From an uncultured Monoglobus sp. (GTDB lineage Bacteria; Bacillota; Clostridia; Monoglobales; Monoglobaceae), in NCBI GenBank assembly GCA_947624305.1, contig CANQKC010000033.1:1-33949 (forward strand): a DNA stretch of 33,949 bases, in the 5' to 3' direction. Within the stretch, counting starts at the first letter, position 1; every line of letters starts with the position of its first letter. The notes under the pieces were generated by a model. The model had not been told where the DNA came from, did no database searches, and saw only the letters and a list, made by a program, of their open reading frames with translations. The position numbers and the translations under genes are program-made. Below, in pieces: positions 9,228 through 16,097 of this stretch.

Positions 9228-10436
9228 TCAATTTTCGGATCCTGCCTTAAAATTATATATGGGCTTAATAATCTTTAAAATTTCCGCTGTATCGGAAATA
9301 TTGTCCGCAATATCGGCCATGCTTTTATACGCCATCGGGCTTTCGTCTATTGTCGCCTCGCTTATTGACGTGCTGTACACGCCGGACATTTGCCGCTTAA
9401 ATTCACCGACGTCAAGCTCGCGTCTCGCAGCGCCGCGGCTCATTATCCTCCCGGCTCCGTGAGGCGCGGAGCGGTTCCAGTCGTCATTTCCCTTACCGAC
9501 GCAAATCAAAGAACCGTCGCGCATATTTATCGGTATGAGTATTTTTTCTCCCTTTTTTGCCGAAACAGCGCCCTTACGCAAAATCATCGCTTCGGTGTCT
9601 ATATAGTTATGAATTGTTGTAAAGCTTTCAACTGGCGTCAGACCCAAACCGTTTATTATCTCATCGATCATAGCCTTTCTGTTGATCATGGCATAGTTCT
9701 GGACTATTTTCATATCGTGAATATAATCGTCAAACGCTTTGCCCGAAACATATGACAGCTCTTTTGGAATATCGCTGTGTCTGCTGTTTTTCAATTCCTC
9801 GACCGCGGTCTGTATCTCCTTATGTCTGCCCTCAGCCTTCAAACGCCGTATAAGCTCCCGCACTTCATCCTTAGTTGCGGAATTTAAAGCCAGATAACCC
9901 TCATTTTGATAGTACGCCGCCGTTTCAACGCCCAAATGTCTGCTGCCGGAATGAACAACTATATATATGCTGCCCTCATCGTCTCGGTCGGCCTCGATAA
10001 AATGGTTGCCGCCGCCGAGGGTTCCCACACTGCGCATTGCCCGAATTTCACGTATTTTGCTTCGGCAGCGCAAATCGTCAAGGCATATTTTCTCGGCGTA
10101 TTTGTGGGGCTTTTCTCTTATTTCAAAACCGGAAGGTATACGGCTGTATATCAATTTATCCAGTTTTTCAAAATCAATTTCCTTTTCGGCAATTTTCACC
10201 GTTTCCATACCGCAGCCGATATCAACGCCCACCAAGTTGGGGACTAACTTGTCCGTGATCGTCATGGTTGTGCCTATGGTGCAGCCCGCTCCCGCGTGAA
10301 CATCCGGCATCAGACGTATCTTGCTGCCCGCGGCAAATTCCTGATCGCAGAGCCGCCTTATCTGCTCAATCGAAACTTCATCCACAACATCTGTAAACAC
10401 CTTCGCGGTATTATGCTTTCCTAGGATCTCAATCAT
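9228..10436 (-). CDS. rtcB: RtcB-family RNA ligase
   Basis: A 402-residue protein of the RtcB family, which joins 2',3'-cyclic-phosphate or 3'-phosphate RNA ends to 5'-OH ends using GTP and Mn2+. Visible motifs are MPDVHAGAG (Asp45, His47), VGVDIGCGM with the metal-binding Cys75, GTLGGGNHFIE, VHSGSRHLG, and SAPHGAGRIMSRGAARR with His326 at the position that carries the GMP intermediate. It is complete and at the short end of the family range. Its ATG has an AAGGTG ribosome-binding site. It is a single-gene unit with a consensus sigma-A promoter, converging on the PBECR4 gene; no archease or release-factor partner is visible. Its role is probably repair of cleaved RNA, but the substrate cannot be read from sequence. 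Confidence 0.92.
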   Translation of the reverse strand: MIEILGKHNTAKVFTDVVDEVSIEQIRRLCDQEFAAGSKIRLMPDVHAGAGCTIGTTMTITDKLVPNLVGVDIGCGMETVKIAEKEIDFEKLDKLIYSRIPSGFEIREKPHKYAEKICLDDLRCRSKIREIRAMRSVGTLGGGNHFIEADRDDEGSIYIVVHSGSRHLGVETAAYYQNEGYLALNSATKDEVRELIRRLKAEGRHKEIQTAVEELKNSRHSDIPKELSYVSGKAFDDYIHDMKIVQNYAMINRKAMIDEIINGLGLTPVESFTTIHNYIDTEAMILRKGAVSAKKGEKILIPINMRDGSLICVGKGNDDWNRSAPHGAGRIMSRGAARRELDVGEFKRQMSGVYSTSISEATIDESPMAYKSMADIADNISDTAEILKIIKPIYNFKAGSEN

Positions 10437-10467
10437 ATTTTCACCTTCTTTTTGCGGTTATAGGAAA

Positions 10468-10496
10468 ATTATATTCCCTTAATACGTTCATGTCAA
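10468..10496 (-). promoter_or_regulatory. Consensus sigma-A promoter of rtcB
   Basis: On the minus strand, TTGACA (10496-10491) and TATAAT (10473-10468), both perfect, are separated by 17 bp. This predicts strong constitutive transcription, unlike the Pseudomonadota rtcB operons that depend on sigma-54 and RtcR. Confidence 0.85.
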
Positions 10497-10567
10497 TAAA
10501 AAATCACCTCAAAACAGCCGCAAATGCCGCCACTGCACGATTATATGTACACTAATCAAAAACCGTA

Positions 10568-10596
10568 TTGACGATTTGCCGCGCGGATGTTATATT
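10568..10596 (+). promoter_or_regulatory. Orphan sigma-A-like promoter facing the spoVAE terminator
   Basis: On the plus strand, TTGACG (10568-10573) and TATATT (10591-10596) are 17 bp apart. A transcript would start near 10603 and meet the hairpin at 10627-10665 after some 60 bases. No coding frame lies between. A very short RNA or a chance match are both possible. Confidence 0.4.
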
Positions 10597-10626
10597 AATA
10601 AGTTTATGCTGGCCGTATGTTCACAA

Positions 10627-10665
10627 AATAATCAAAAACGGCTCGGGGAGCCGTTTTTGATTATT
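10627..10665. terminator. Terminator of the spoIIA-spoVA operon
   Basis: A perfect 17-bp stem (10627-10643 with 10649-10665) closes on a five-base loop, CGGGG. The A/T outer part supplies a U-tract in both directions. It overlaps the last codons and stop of spoVAE. Confidence 0.88.
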
Positions 10666-11017
10666 TTTTCGCTTTCGGGTTAAATATCAGAGCTATCACA
10701 AAGCCGAAGAACACGGCCGCGGATATTCCTCCGGCGGCGGCCGAGGCGCCGCCCGTGATTATGCCCAGTGGGCCGTCGGCATCCACAGCTTTTTTGACCC
10801 CTTGCGCCAGCACATTGCCGAAGCCCATCAGCGGCACCGTGGCGCCCGCGCCCGCGTAATCAACGATTTTGTCGTATATTCCCACGGCGCCGAGCACCGC
10901 GCCTATCACGACATAAAGCACCAGTATCCTCGCCGGGGTCAGCTTTGTCTTGTCGATCAATATCTGGGCGATCGCGCACAGCAGACCGCCCACCCAGAAC
11001 GCGTTGAGATATTGCAT
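10661..11017 (-). CDS. spoVAE: Stage V sporulation protein AE
   Basis: A 118-residue, very hydrophobic membrane protein of the SpoVAE (SpoVAEB) type, part of the inner-membrane channel that carries calcium-dipicolinate into the developing spore and out at germination. Three to four membrane helices are visible, with the family motif DYAGAGATVPLMGFGN in the middle and a short basic tail. Its length matches the family. The start overlaps the spoVAD stop by one base (TAATG), so translation is coupled. It is the last gene of the operon and ends in a strong terminator. A scrap of a second copy lies at 9116-9163. Confidence 0.92.
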   Translation of the reverse strand: MQYLNAFWVGGLLCAIAQILIDKTKLTPARILVLYVVIGAVLGAVGIYDKIVDYAGAGATVPLMGFGNVLAQGVKKAVDADGPLGIITGGASAAAGGISAAVFFGFVIALIFNPKAKK

Positions 11018-12042
11018 TACCTTTCACCTCCCGGTCTGTTCGAGAGCGCGACCGCGTGGGCGATGCCCGGAACCGACTCGCCCTGAAGCGAGGAAGTGGG
11101 GCTCAGCAGCGCGCCCGTGCCGAGAATAAGCACGTCGTTCAGCTTTCCGCTTTTCATCATCTCAAAAATATATCCGCAGACCGTCACCGCTATGCAGCCG
11201 CAGCCGCTGCCTCCGGCGTGGACGTCCTGCTTTTCGATATCGTATATCATGCAGCCCGAATCGCCGTAATTGTCGTTCATGTTATAGCCGTTTGAGTTCA
11301 TCATGTTTATAACGATCTCGCGGCCTATTTTGCCGAGATCGCCGCTTAAAATAAGGTCGTAATCCTTCGGCGACCGCCCTGTGTCGGCAAAGTGCGCGCA
11401 CAGCGTGTCGATCGCCGCCGGGGCCATTGCGCCGCCCATGTTGTTCTGGTCGATCACGCCGAAGTCCACGACCTTGCCGCTCGTCACATGGGTTACATAC
11501 GGCGCGCAGTCGCCGTTTTCGAGCACGGCCGCCGCGGCCCCGGTCACGGTCCACTGGGCCGTGGGAGGCCTTTGGCCGCCGTATTCCAGCGGATTTCTGT
11601 ACTGCCGCTCCGCCGTGCAGAAGTGGCTTGACGCCACAGCTATCGCGGCGTTCATTCCGCCGCCGTCAATCGCGAGCGCGCCGAGGCTCAGTCCCTCGAT
11701 CATGGTCGAGCACGCGCCGTAGAGCCCGTAATACGGAATTCCGAGCTCGCGCGCACTGAACCCCGAGCTTATGCACTGATTGAGCAGATCACCCGCGAAG
11801 GCGCAGTGTATGTCGGACGGCCGTCTGCCCGCCTTGCGGATAGCCAGCTTGGCCGCCTCCTTCTGCATTTTGCTCTCTGTCTTTTCCCACGTTTCCTCGC
11901 CCCATTCAGCGTCCTTCATCTTCACGTCAAAATACGGCGAGAGCGGCCCCTCGCTCTCTTTGGTTCCCACCACCGTGGCGGTGTTTATGATCGATATGTT
12001 TTTCTCAAGAGCCATTGTCTGATTTCCGAGTCTGACCGCCAT
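11017..12042 (-). CDS. spoVAD: Stage V sporulation protein AD
   Basis: A 341-residue soluble protein with the thiolase-like fold of SpoVAD, the dipicolinic-acid-binding member of the SpoVA transporter at the spore inner membrane. The family sequence is clear: HCAFAGDLLNQCISSGFSAR, the YGLYGACSTMIEGLSLGA segment around the thiolase-type cysteine, and later YDLILSGDLGKIG. The ATG at 12042 has its AGGAGG site inside the last codons of spoVAC, three bases before the start. The N-terminus MAVRLGNQTM may be dispensable, with MALEKN an alternative start. It is a complete gene between spoVAC and spoVAE, and expression is expected in the forespore from the family's known sigma-G control. Confidence 0.95.
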   Translation of the reverse strand: MAVRLGNQTMALEKNISIINTATVVGTKESEGPLSPYFDVKMKDAEWGEETWEKTESKMQKEAAKLAIRKAGRRPSDIHCAFAGDLLNQCISSGFSARELGIPYYGLYGACSTMIEGLSLGALAIDGGGMNAAIAVASSHFCTAERQYRNPLEYGGQRPPTAQWTVTGAAAAVLENGDCAPYVTHVTSGKVVDFGVIDQNNMGGAMAPAAIDTLCAHFADTGRSPKDYDLILSGDLGKIGREIVINMMNSNGYNMNDNYGDSGCMIYDIEKQDVHAGGSGCGCIAVTVCGYIFEMMKSGKLNDVLILGTGALLSPTSSLQGESVPGIAHAVALSNRPGGER

Positions 12043-12045
12043 TTT

Positions 12046-12504
12046 TTAGCCTCCTATCAAAACTTTATACAAAAAATAGATTATTCCTACCACCACCGAG
12101 GACGTTATGCCGTAGACCAGCACGGGACCGGCCACAACGAACATTTTCGCCGACATTCCGAGCACCAGTCCCTCGCGCTTGAACTCCATCGCGGGCGAGG
12201 TTATCGAGTTCGCGAAGCCGGTTATCGGCACGATCGTTCCCGCGCCCGCGTATTTGGCGATCTTGGGATAGATATCAAGTCCGGTCAGCAGCGCTCCCAG
12301 AAACACCATGGTAACGCTGACCGCGGTTTTCGCGCTCTCGGTGTCAAGGCCGCACACTCTTTTGTAAAAGTCGCCTATGAGCTGGCCTATGACGCAGATC
12401 AGACCGCCTATCACAAAGGCGAGCGCTATGTTTTTGAGCATCGGGCTCTTTGGCGCTGTTTTGTCGATATAATTCAGATAATCCTTATTTTTATTGTCGG
12501 GCAT
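12046..12504 (-). CDS. spoVAC: Stage V sporulation protein AC
   Basis: A 152-residue membrane protein of the SpoVAC family. In Bacillus, SpoVAC acts as a mechanosensitive channel for dipicolinate release. After a polar N-terminus there are several membrane helices, including NIALAFVIGGLICVIGQLIG, and the motif YAGAGTIVPITGFANSI shared with SpoVAE. The start has a good AAAGGAGTG site. It lies 68 bases downstream of sigF in the same direction, the order also seen in Bacillus, where spoVA follows spoIIA. A forespore promoter in the 68-base gap is likely, but I could not identify one convincingly. Confidence 0.94.
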   Translation of the reverse strand: MPDNKNKDYLNYIDKTAPKSPMLKNIALAFVIGGLICVIGQLIGDFYKRVCGLDTESAKTAVSVTMVFLGALLTGLDIYPKIAKYAGAGTIVPITGFANSITSPAMEFKREGLVLGMSAKMFVVAGPVLVYGITSSVVVGIIYFLYKVLIGG

Positions 12505-12572
12505 AATAACACTCCTTTCATGCTCTATTATTCTCGCCCGACGGTAAAATTATTCCTCTGTTTCCGAATAAA

Positions 12573-13310
12573 TCATCCGGTCAGCTCCCTGCGCATTTTA
12601 AGCAGCACCTTCTTTTCGAGCCGCGACACCTGAACCTGCGATATGCCGAGCATTTCGGCTATGTCACTCTGGGTGCGCCGCTTGAAATAGCGCATGAATA
12701 TTATGAATTTTTCGCGCTCGTCCATGCCGCTCAGGGCCTGCCGCAGCATCAGGCGGTTCTCTATCTTCTGCTCGTAATCCTCGTCCGAGCTGATCTTTTC
12801 GGCCAATATCCTGCCGTCCGACTTCCCGTCGTCAAAGGCGGAATAGAGCGAGTCGGGCCGCCGCGAGGCCTCAAGTGCGGTCGAGAGCTCCTGTGGGGTT
12901 ATGTGAAGCTCGCGCGCGATCTCGCCGAGCGTGGGCTCGCGCTTGTTTTTCGCCTCCATACGCTCCTTGACCGACGCCGCCTTGTAGGCTATGTTTTTGT
13001 AAGCGCGGCTGACCTTTATTATTCCGTCGTCGCGGATAAAGCGCTTTATCTCGCCGATGATCATCGGCACCGCGTAGGTGGAAAACGCCGTCCCGACGCT
13101 CAGATCAAATCGGTCTGCGGCTTTGATCAGGCCTATGCAGCCGATCTGGAACAGGTCGTCGGGCTCGTGGCCCCTGCCGAAAAAACGCTTCGCGACCGAG
13201 CGGACAAGCCCGATATTGTTTTCAATAAGCTCATCGCGGGCGCTTTCGTCGCCTTGCTTTATCCGCGTAAGCAGCGCCTCGTTGCTCTCGCGGTATTTGT
13301 CGGAGCTCAT
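12573..13310 (-). CDS. sigF: RNA polymerase sigma-F factor
   Basis: A 245-residue sigma-70-family factor that directs the first forespore-specific transcription. Region 2 is clear ([58 protein letters not shown]), region 3 lies around 115-160, and region 4 has the helix-turn-helix [20 protein letters not shown]. Length and position as the third gene after spoIIAA and spoIIAB distinguish it from SigG and SigB. The ATG overlaps the spoIIAB stop by four bases (ATGA), coupling synthesis of sigma to that of its inhibitor. SpoIIAB holds it inactive until SpoIIE dephosphorylates SpoIIAA. Confidence 0.96.
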   Translation of the reverse strand: MSSDKYRESNEALLTRIKQGDESARDELIENNIGLVRSVAKRFFGRGHEPDDLFQIGCIGLIKAADRFDLSVGTAFSTYAVPMIIGEIKRFIRDDGIIKVSRAYKNIAYKAASVKERMEAKNKREPTLGEIARELHITPQELSTALEASRRPDSLYSAFDDGKSDGRILAEKISSDEDYEQKIENRLMLRQALSGMDEREKFIIFMRYFKRRTQSDIAEMLGISQVQVSRLEKKVLLKMRRELTG

Positions 13311-13759
13311 ATAATTTCCCCGCCGCCTTCGCGGGAATGAATGTATTTTGACATTTTGACGGTGGTGCCTTTGCCTTTTTCGGATACAACGTCAAGCGTG
13401 TCCATAAAGCTCTGCATAACGGTAAATCCCATGCCGCTCCGCTCCTCGTCGGGCGCGGTGGTGAAAAGCGGTTCCATTGCCCGCTCCACATTTGCGATGC
13501 CCGTGCCCTCGTCGCGGACAGTCACGCTTACAACGCAGTTCTTTCCCGCTTTTATTTCACACTCGATGTAAACAACGCCCTCCGCGTCTCTGTAACCGTG
13601 GATTATCGAATTTGTCACAGCCTCGGACACCGAGGTCTTTATGTCCGCCAGCTCGTTGATATCAAGATCGGTCTGGGCGGCAAATGCCCCGACCGCAGCG
13701 CGGGCGAACGCCTCGTTGACGCTCTTTGACGGGATCTCCAGTTTCATATAGTTTCGCAT
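13307..13759 (-). CDS. spoIIAB: Anti-sigma-F factor and kinase
   Basis: A 150-residue GHKL-type serine kinase that binds sigma-F and phosphorylates SpoIIAA. The N-box ends [11 protein letters not shown] (Glu46, Asn50). The G1 box is DEGTGI at 83-88 and the G2 region ERSGMGF at 106-112. I chose the ATG at 13759, eight bases after AGGAG: the resulting MRNYMKLE aligns well with the start of Bacillus SpoIIAB. An upstream GTG at 13768 would place the ribosome-binding site inside the gene. It is five bases after spoIIAA and overlaps sigF. Confidence 0.95.
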   Translation of the reverse strand: MRNYMKLEIPSKSVNEAFARAAVGAFAAQTDLDINELADIKTSVSEAVTNSIIHGYRDAEGVVYIECEIKAGKNCVVSVTVRDEGTGIANVERAMEPLFTTAPDEERSGMGFTVMQSFMDTLDVVSEKGKGTTVKMSKYIHSREGGGEII

Positions 13760-13764
13760 TTTTC

Positions 13765-14082
13765 TCACTCCTTTGTTTTATTCCTGCCTATCAGTTTCTT
13801 TATGCCCGACATCTCAAGCAGCCTGTCCACATTCGGCTTTGGCCGCGCCAGCATGATCGTTCCGCCGCGGCCCGCCATTTTCTTGTATCTGCCCATAATG
13901 AGGCCGAGCCCCGAGCTGTCCATAAATTCCACATCGCCGAGATCAATAATCAGAGACGACGATTTTTTAATATCCAGCTCGCGGTCAATATCGCCCCTTA
14001 TTTCCTCGGCGCAGTGCTGGTCGATCTCGCCGCCGAGCTTGACCACAAGAGATCCGCCTATCTGCTCAATTTCACATTTCAT
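13765..14082 (-). CDS. spoIIAA: Anti-sigma-F factor antagonist
   Basis: A 105-residue STAS-domain protein. In its unphosphorylated form it captures SpoIIAB and frees sigma-F. The phosphorylation site is in [14 protein letters not shown], with Ser57 the likely equivalent of Bacillus Ser58; [13 protein letters not shown] before it is the STAS core strand. The start is supported by AGGAGGA. It is the first gene of the operon. In Bacillus the operon is driven by sigma-H and Spo0A; I looked for a sigma-H promoter upstream and found none I would defend. Confidence 0.95.
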   Translation of the reverse strand: MKCEIEQIGGSLVVKLGGEIDQHCAEEIRGDIDRELDIKKSSSLIIDLGDVEFMDSSGLGLIMGRYKKMAGRGGTIMLARPKPNVDRLLEMSGIKKLIGRNKTKE

Positions 14083-14296
14083 CCGTATTCCTCCTGCCTT
14101 TATAGTTTTTGGTGTGGTTTCCCCTCTGTTTACTTATACAAAAAAATATTTCCGCCTTTATTTCCCGCGGAGTTTTTGACGACGGCTTTCGGCAAAATAC
14201 GCGCAAAAAGGCCGAAAACCCGATATTCCCCGTTTTGTTGTTGAAAACGCACAAAAAATGTTGATATTGTTTGCACAATATCAACAAAGTTTTCTA
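14083..14296. promoter_or_regulatory. Upstream region of spoIIA with a long palindrome
   Basis: No gene is seen here. The notable element is a perfect inverted repeat, TGTTGATATTG (14259-14269) and CAATATCAACA (14276-14286), separated by TTTGCA. It lies 10 bases upstream of a plus-strand promoter and 177 bases upstream of the spoIIAA start. Without a proper U-tract it is more likely an operator than a terminator. Confidence 0.4.
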
Positions 14297-14325
14297 TTGA
14301 ATTTTTTTCGGAAATGTTGTATTAT
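14297..14325 (+). promoter_or_regulatory. Sigma-A promoter of the small RNA
   Basis: On the plus strand, TTGAAT (14297-14302) and TATTAT (14320-14325) are separated by 17 bp. The predicted start, near 14332, is about 95 bases before a strong terminator. Confidence 0.6.
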
Positions 14326-14331
14326 ATATGC

Positions 14332-14424
14332 ATACCACAACTAAACAATCTTTTTTTCATTTCCTTCTGCCCGCAAGGGCAGAACACTCCCGACCGAGGT
14401 AGCAATATCTCGGTCTTTCTTTTT
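14332..14424 (+). ncRNA. Probable small RNA with two GCAA-capped hairpins
   Basis: A transcript of about 93 bases between a sigma-A promoter and a T-run. The first half is single-stranded and U-rich. Hairpin one is TTCTGCCC-GCAA-GGGCAGAA (14365-14384). Hairpin two is GACCGAGGTA (14392-14401) with TATCTCGGTC (14406-14415), again with a GCAA tetraloop and one wobble pair, followed by TTTCTTTTT. Two GNRA-capped stems plus a promoter at the right distance are unlikely by chance. No known family is recognised. The alternative is an attenuator for dpaA, which starts 50 bases later. Confidence 0.5.
14392..14424 (+). terminator. Terminator of the small RNA
   Basis: A ten-base-pair stem with a GCAA loop followed by TTTCTTTTT. 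It insulates dpaA from the upstream vegetative-type promoter. Confidence 0.72.
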
Positions 14425-14429
14425 GTTTC

Positions 14430-14456
14430 ACAAAACCCGCGCCTCCTCATAGTATA
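14430..14456 (+). promoter_or_regulatory. Candidate sigma-K-type promoter of dpaAB
   Basis: CATAGTATA (14448-14456) fits the sigma-K -10 pattern CATANNNTA, with AC (14430-14431) 16 bp upstream as the minimal -35. Dipicolinate synthase is a sigma-K target in Bacillus, which makes the match meaningful. The 5' untranslated region would be very short, and the sigma-E -10 is similar, so the assignment is tentative. Confidence 0.42.
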
Positions 14457-14473
14457 ATATTGAGGTGTTGAAA

Positions 14474-15367
14474 ATGAGCAAACATACTGTATTCGCGTTC
14501 ATCGGCGGCGACCGCCGTCAGGTTTACGTCATGCTCGGTCTGGCGAGAGACGGCTTTGAGGTCAGAGCCGCGGGTCTCAACGCCGAAGAGCTTTCGGAAG
14601 CCGAAAACATAACGGTCTGCGGCGATCCGCAGCGGGCAATCAGCGGCGCCGACTGCATTGTGCTTCCGGTTCCTTATTCGTCGGTGCTCAGCGCGCAGAA
14701 CATAAACACGCCGCTGTATGATAAGGAAATACGGCTCAGCGAGCTGTTCGCCGCCGGGCAGGAGCTCGACGGAAAGCTGATCCTGGCGGGCAGAGCCGAC
14801 GAGCGGCTGCTTGCGATGGCAAGGCTCGGCGGCGCAAGCGTGATTGACTATATGGAGCGCGAAGAGCTGGCTGTGCTCAACGCGATACCCACCGCCGAGG
14901 GCGCGGTCAAGATCGCGATCGAGGAGCTGCCGATAACGCTGCACGGCTCAGACTGTCTCGTGACGGGCTTTGGCCGCGTGGGCAAGATCCTTTGCGCGGC
15001 TCTTAAAGGCCTTGGCGCGCGGGTGACAGCGGCTGCGCGGAAAAAGAGCGACCTCGCGTATATCAAGGCGTTCGGCTATGACGGCGCCGACATAACGCGG
15101 CCTCTTCCCGAACCCGAAAAATTCGATGTTATTTTTAACACCGTGCCAAAACTCATAATAGACGAAATTTTTCTCTCCGCCTTAAGGCCCGACTGCCTGA
15201 TAATAGACCTCGCCTCAAAACCCGGCGGGGTGGATTTTGAGTCGGCGCGCCGAATGGGCCGTAGCGTGATCTGGGCGCTGTCGATCCCGGGTAAAACTTC
15301 ACCGCTAACGGCGGGAGAGATCATTCGCGATACGATCAAAAACATAATAGACGAGCAAGCGAGGTGA
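14474..15367 (+). CDS. dpaA: Dipicolinate synthase subunit A
   Basis: A 297-residue protein, the same length as Bacillus SpoVFA. With DpaB it makes dipicolinic acid from a lysine-pathway intermediate (dihydrodipicolinate) in the mother cell. It has an N-terminal domain (FAFIGGDRRQVYVMLGLARD) and a Rossmann dinucleotide-binding domain with VTGFGRVGKILCAALKGLGA near residue 160. The C-terminal part contains DLASKPGGVDFE. I chose the ATG at 14474 because GAGGTG lies six bases upstream; a GTG at 14465 in the same frame would contain that site. The gene overlaps the conserved leader of dpaB. Confidence 0.95.
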   Translation: MSKHTVFAFIGGDRRQVYVMLGLARDGFEVRAAGLNAEELSEAENITVCGDPQRAISGADCIVLPVPYSSVLSAQNINTPLYDKEIRLSELFAAGQELDGKLILAGRADERLLAMARLGGASVIDYMEREELAVLNAIPTAEGAVKIAIEELPITLHGSDCLVTGFGRVGKILCAALKGLGARVTAAARKKSDLAYIKAFGYDGADITRPLPEPEKFDVIFNTVPKLIIDEIFLSALRPDCLIIDLASKPGGVDFESARRMGRSVIWALSIPGKTSPLTAGEIIRDTIKNIIDEQAR

Positions 15368-15372
15368 AACTT

Positions 15373-15963
15373 TTGACTGAAAACAATACATTGAGCGGAC
15401 TTAAGATAGGCTTCGGCATTACGGGCTCGTTCTGCACGATCTCAAAAATTCTGCCCGTTATCGAGGAGCTTGCGGCAAACGGGGCCGACGTGCTTCCGAT
15501 CATCTCAAAAACCGTCGCCGAAACCGACACCCGCTTCGGCAAAGCAGAAGACTTAAAGCGGATGCTTGAAGGCATAACGGGCAAAAAGCCTTTGCGCGAG
15601 ATAACCGAGGTTGAGCCGATAGGGCCAAAGGGGCTTATCGACGTTATGGTCGCAGCGCCTTGCACGGGCAGCTCGATCGCAAAAATTGCGAATGGAATAT
15701 CCGACACGCCGGTGACGCTGGCGGTAAAATCGCATCTTCGCAACAACCGCCCGGTTGTCATAGCGGTGTCAACCAACGACGGATTGAGCGGCAACATTAA
15801 AAATATCGGCACGCTGCTGACGCGGAAAAACATCTACATCGTGCCGTTCGGCCAAGACGACAGCGCAAACAAGGAAAATTCCCTGGTCTCCGACTTCAGC
15901 CTTATCGGCCCGACCATAATATCGGCCTTAAGCGGCGCCCAGCTCCAGCCGCTTTTGAAATAA
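15373..15963 (+). CDS. dpaB: Dipicolinate synthase subunit B
   Basis: A flavoprotein-like subunit of 196 residues. IGFGITGSFCTISK near the N-terminus, MVAAPCTGSSIAKIANGISD, RNNRPVVIAVSTNDG and IVPFGQDDS are all hallmarks of SpoVFB/DpaB. The start is not simple. A TTG at 15373 follows GAGGTGA by five bases and gives a natural length. A GTG at 15364 overlaps the dpaA stop (GTGA) but sits inside that ribosome-binding site. The genes are translationally coupled. A convergent terminator pair follows. Confidence 0.93.
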   Translation: MTENNTLSGLKIGFGITGSFCTISKILPVIEELAANGADVLPIISKTVAETDTRFGKAEDLKRMLEGITGKKPLREITEVEPIGPKGLIDVMVAAPCTGSSIAKIANGISDTPVTLAVKSHLRNNRPVVIAVSTNDGLSGNIKNIGTLLTRKNIYIVPFGQDDSANKENSLVSDFSLIGPTIISALSGAQLQPLLK

Positions 15964-15974
15964 AAACACAAAAA

Positions 15975-16022
15975 ATTAAAATCGGCGCCGCTTTAACGGA
16001 AAAAGCGCCTGCCGATTTTAAT
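15975..16022. terminator. Terminator after dpaB
   Basis: Outer arms ATTAAAATCGGC (15975-15986) and GCCGATTTTAAT (16011-16022) pair perfectly, with an inner CGCTTT/AAAGCG helix. It serves the plus-strand dpaAB transcript and may act on both strands. Confidence 0.75.
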
Positions 16023-16032
16023 ATTGCCCGAC

Positions 16033-16086
16033 AAAAAAGCGGCTGTAAGCCTTGGCGCTCGTTTGGCGCCGGGATTACAGCCGCTT
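16033..16086 (-). terminator. Terminator of the dcw operon
   Basis: Arms AAGCGGCTGTAA (16037-16048) and TTACAGCCGCTT (16075-16086), with an inner GGCGC/GCGCC helix. On the minus strand it is followed by a T6 tract (16038-16033). It ends transcription just after divIB. Confidence 0.85.
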
Positions 16087-16097
16087 GAATTATTCTT

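Noticed and set aside
11806..12633. 275-codon plus-strand frame
   Set aside because: It lies antisense to spoVAD, spoVAC and the end of sigF and shows no family features.
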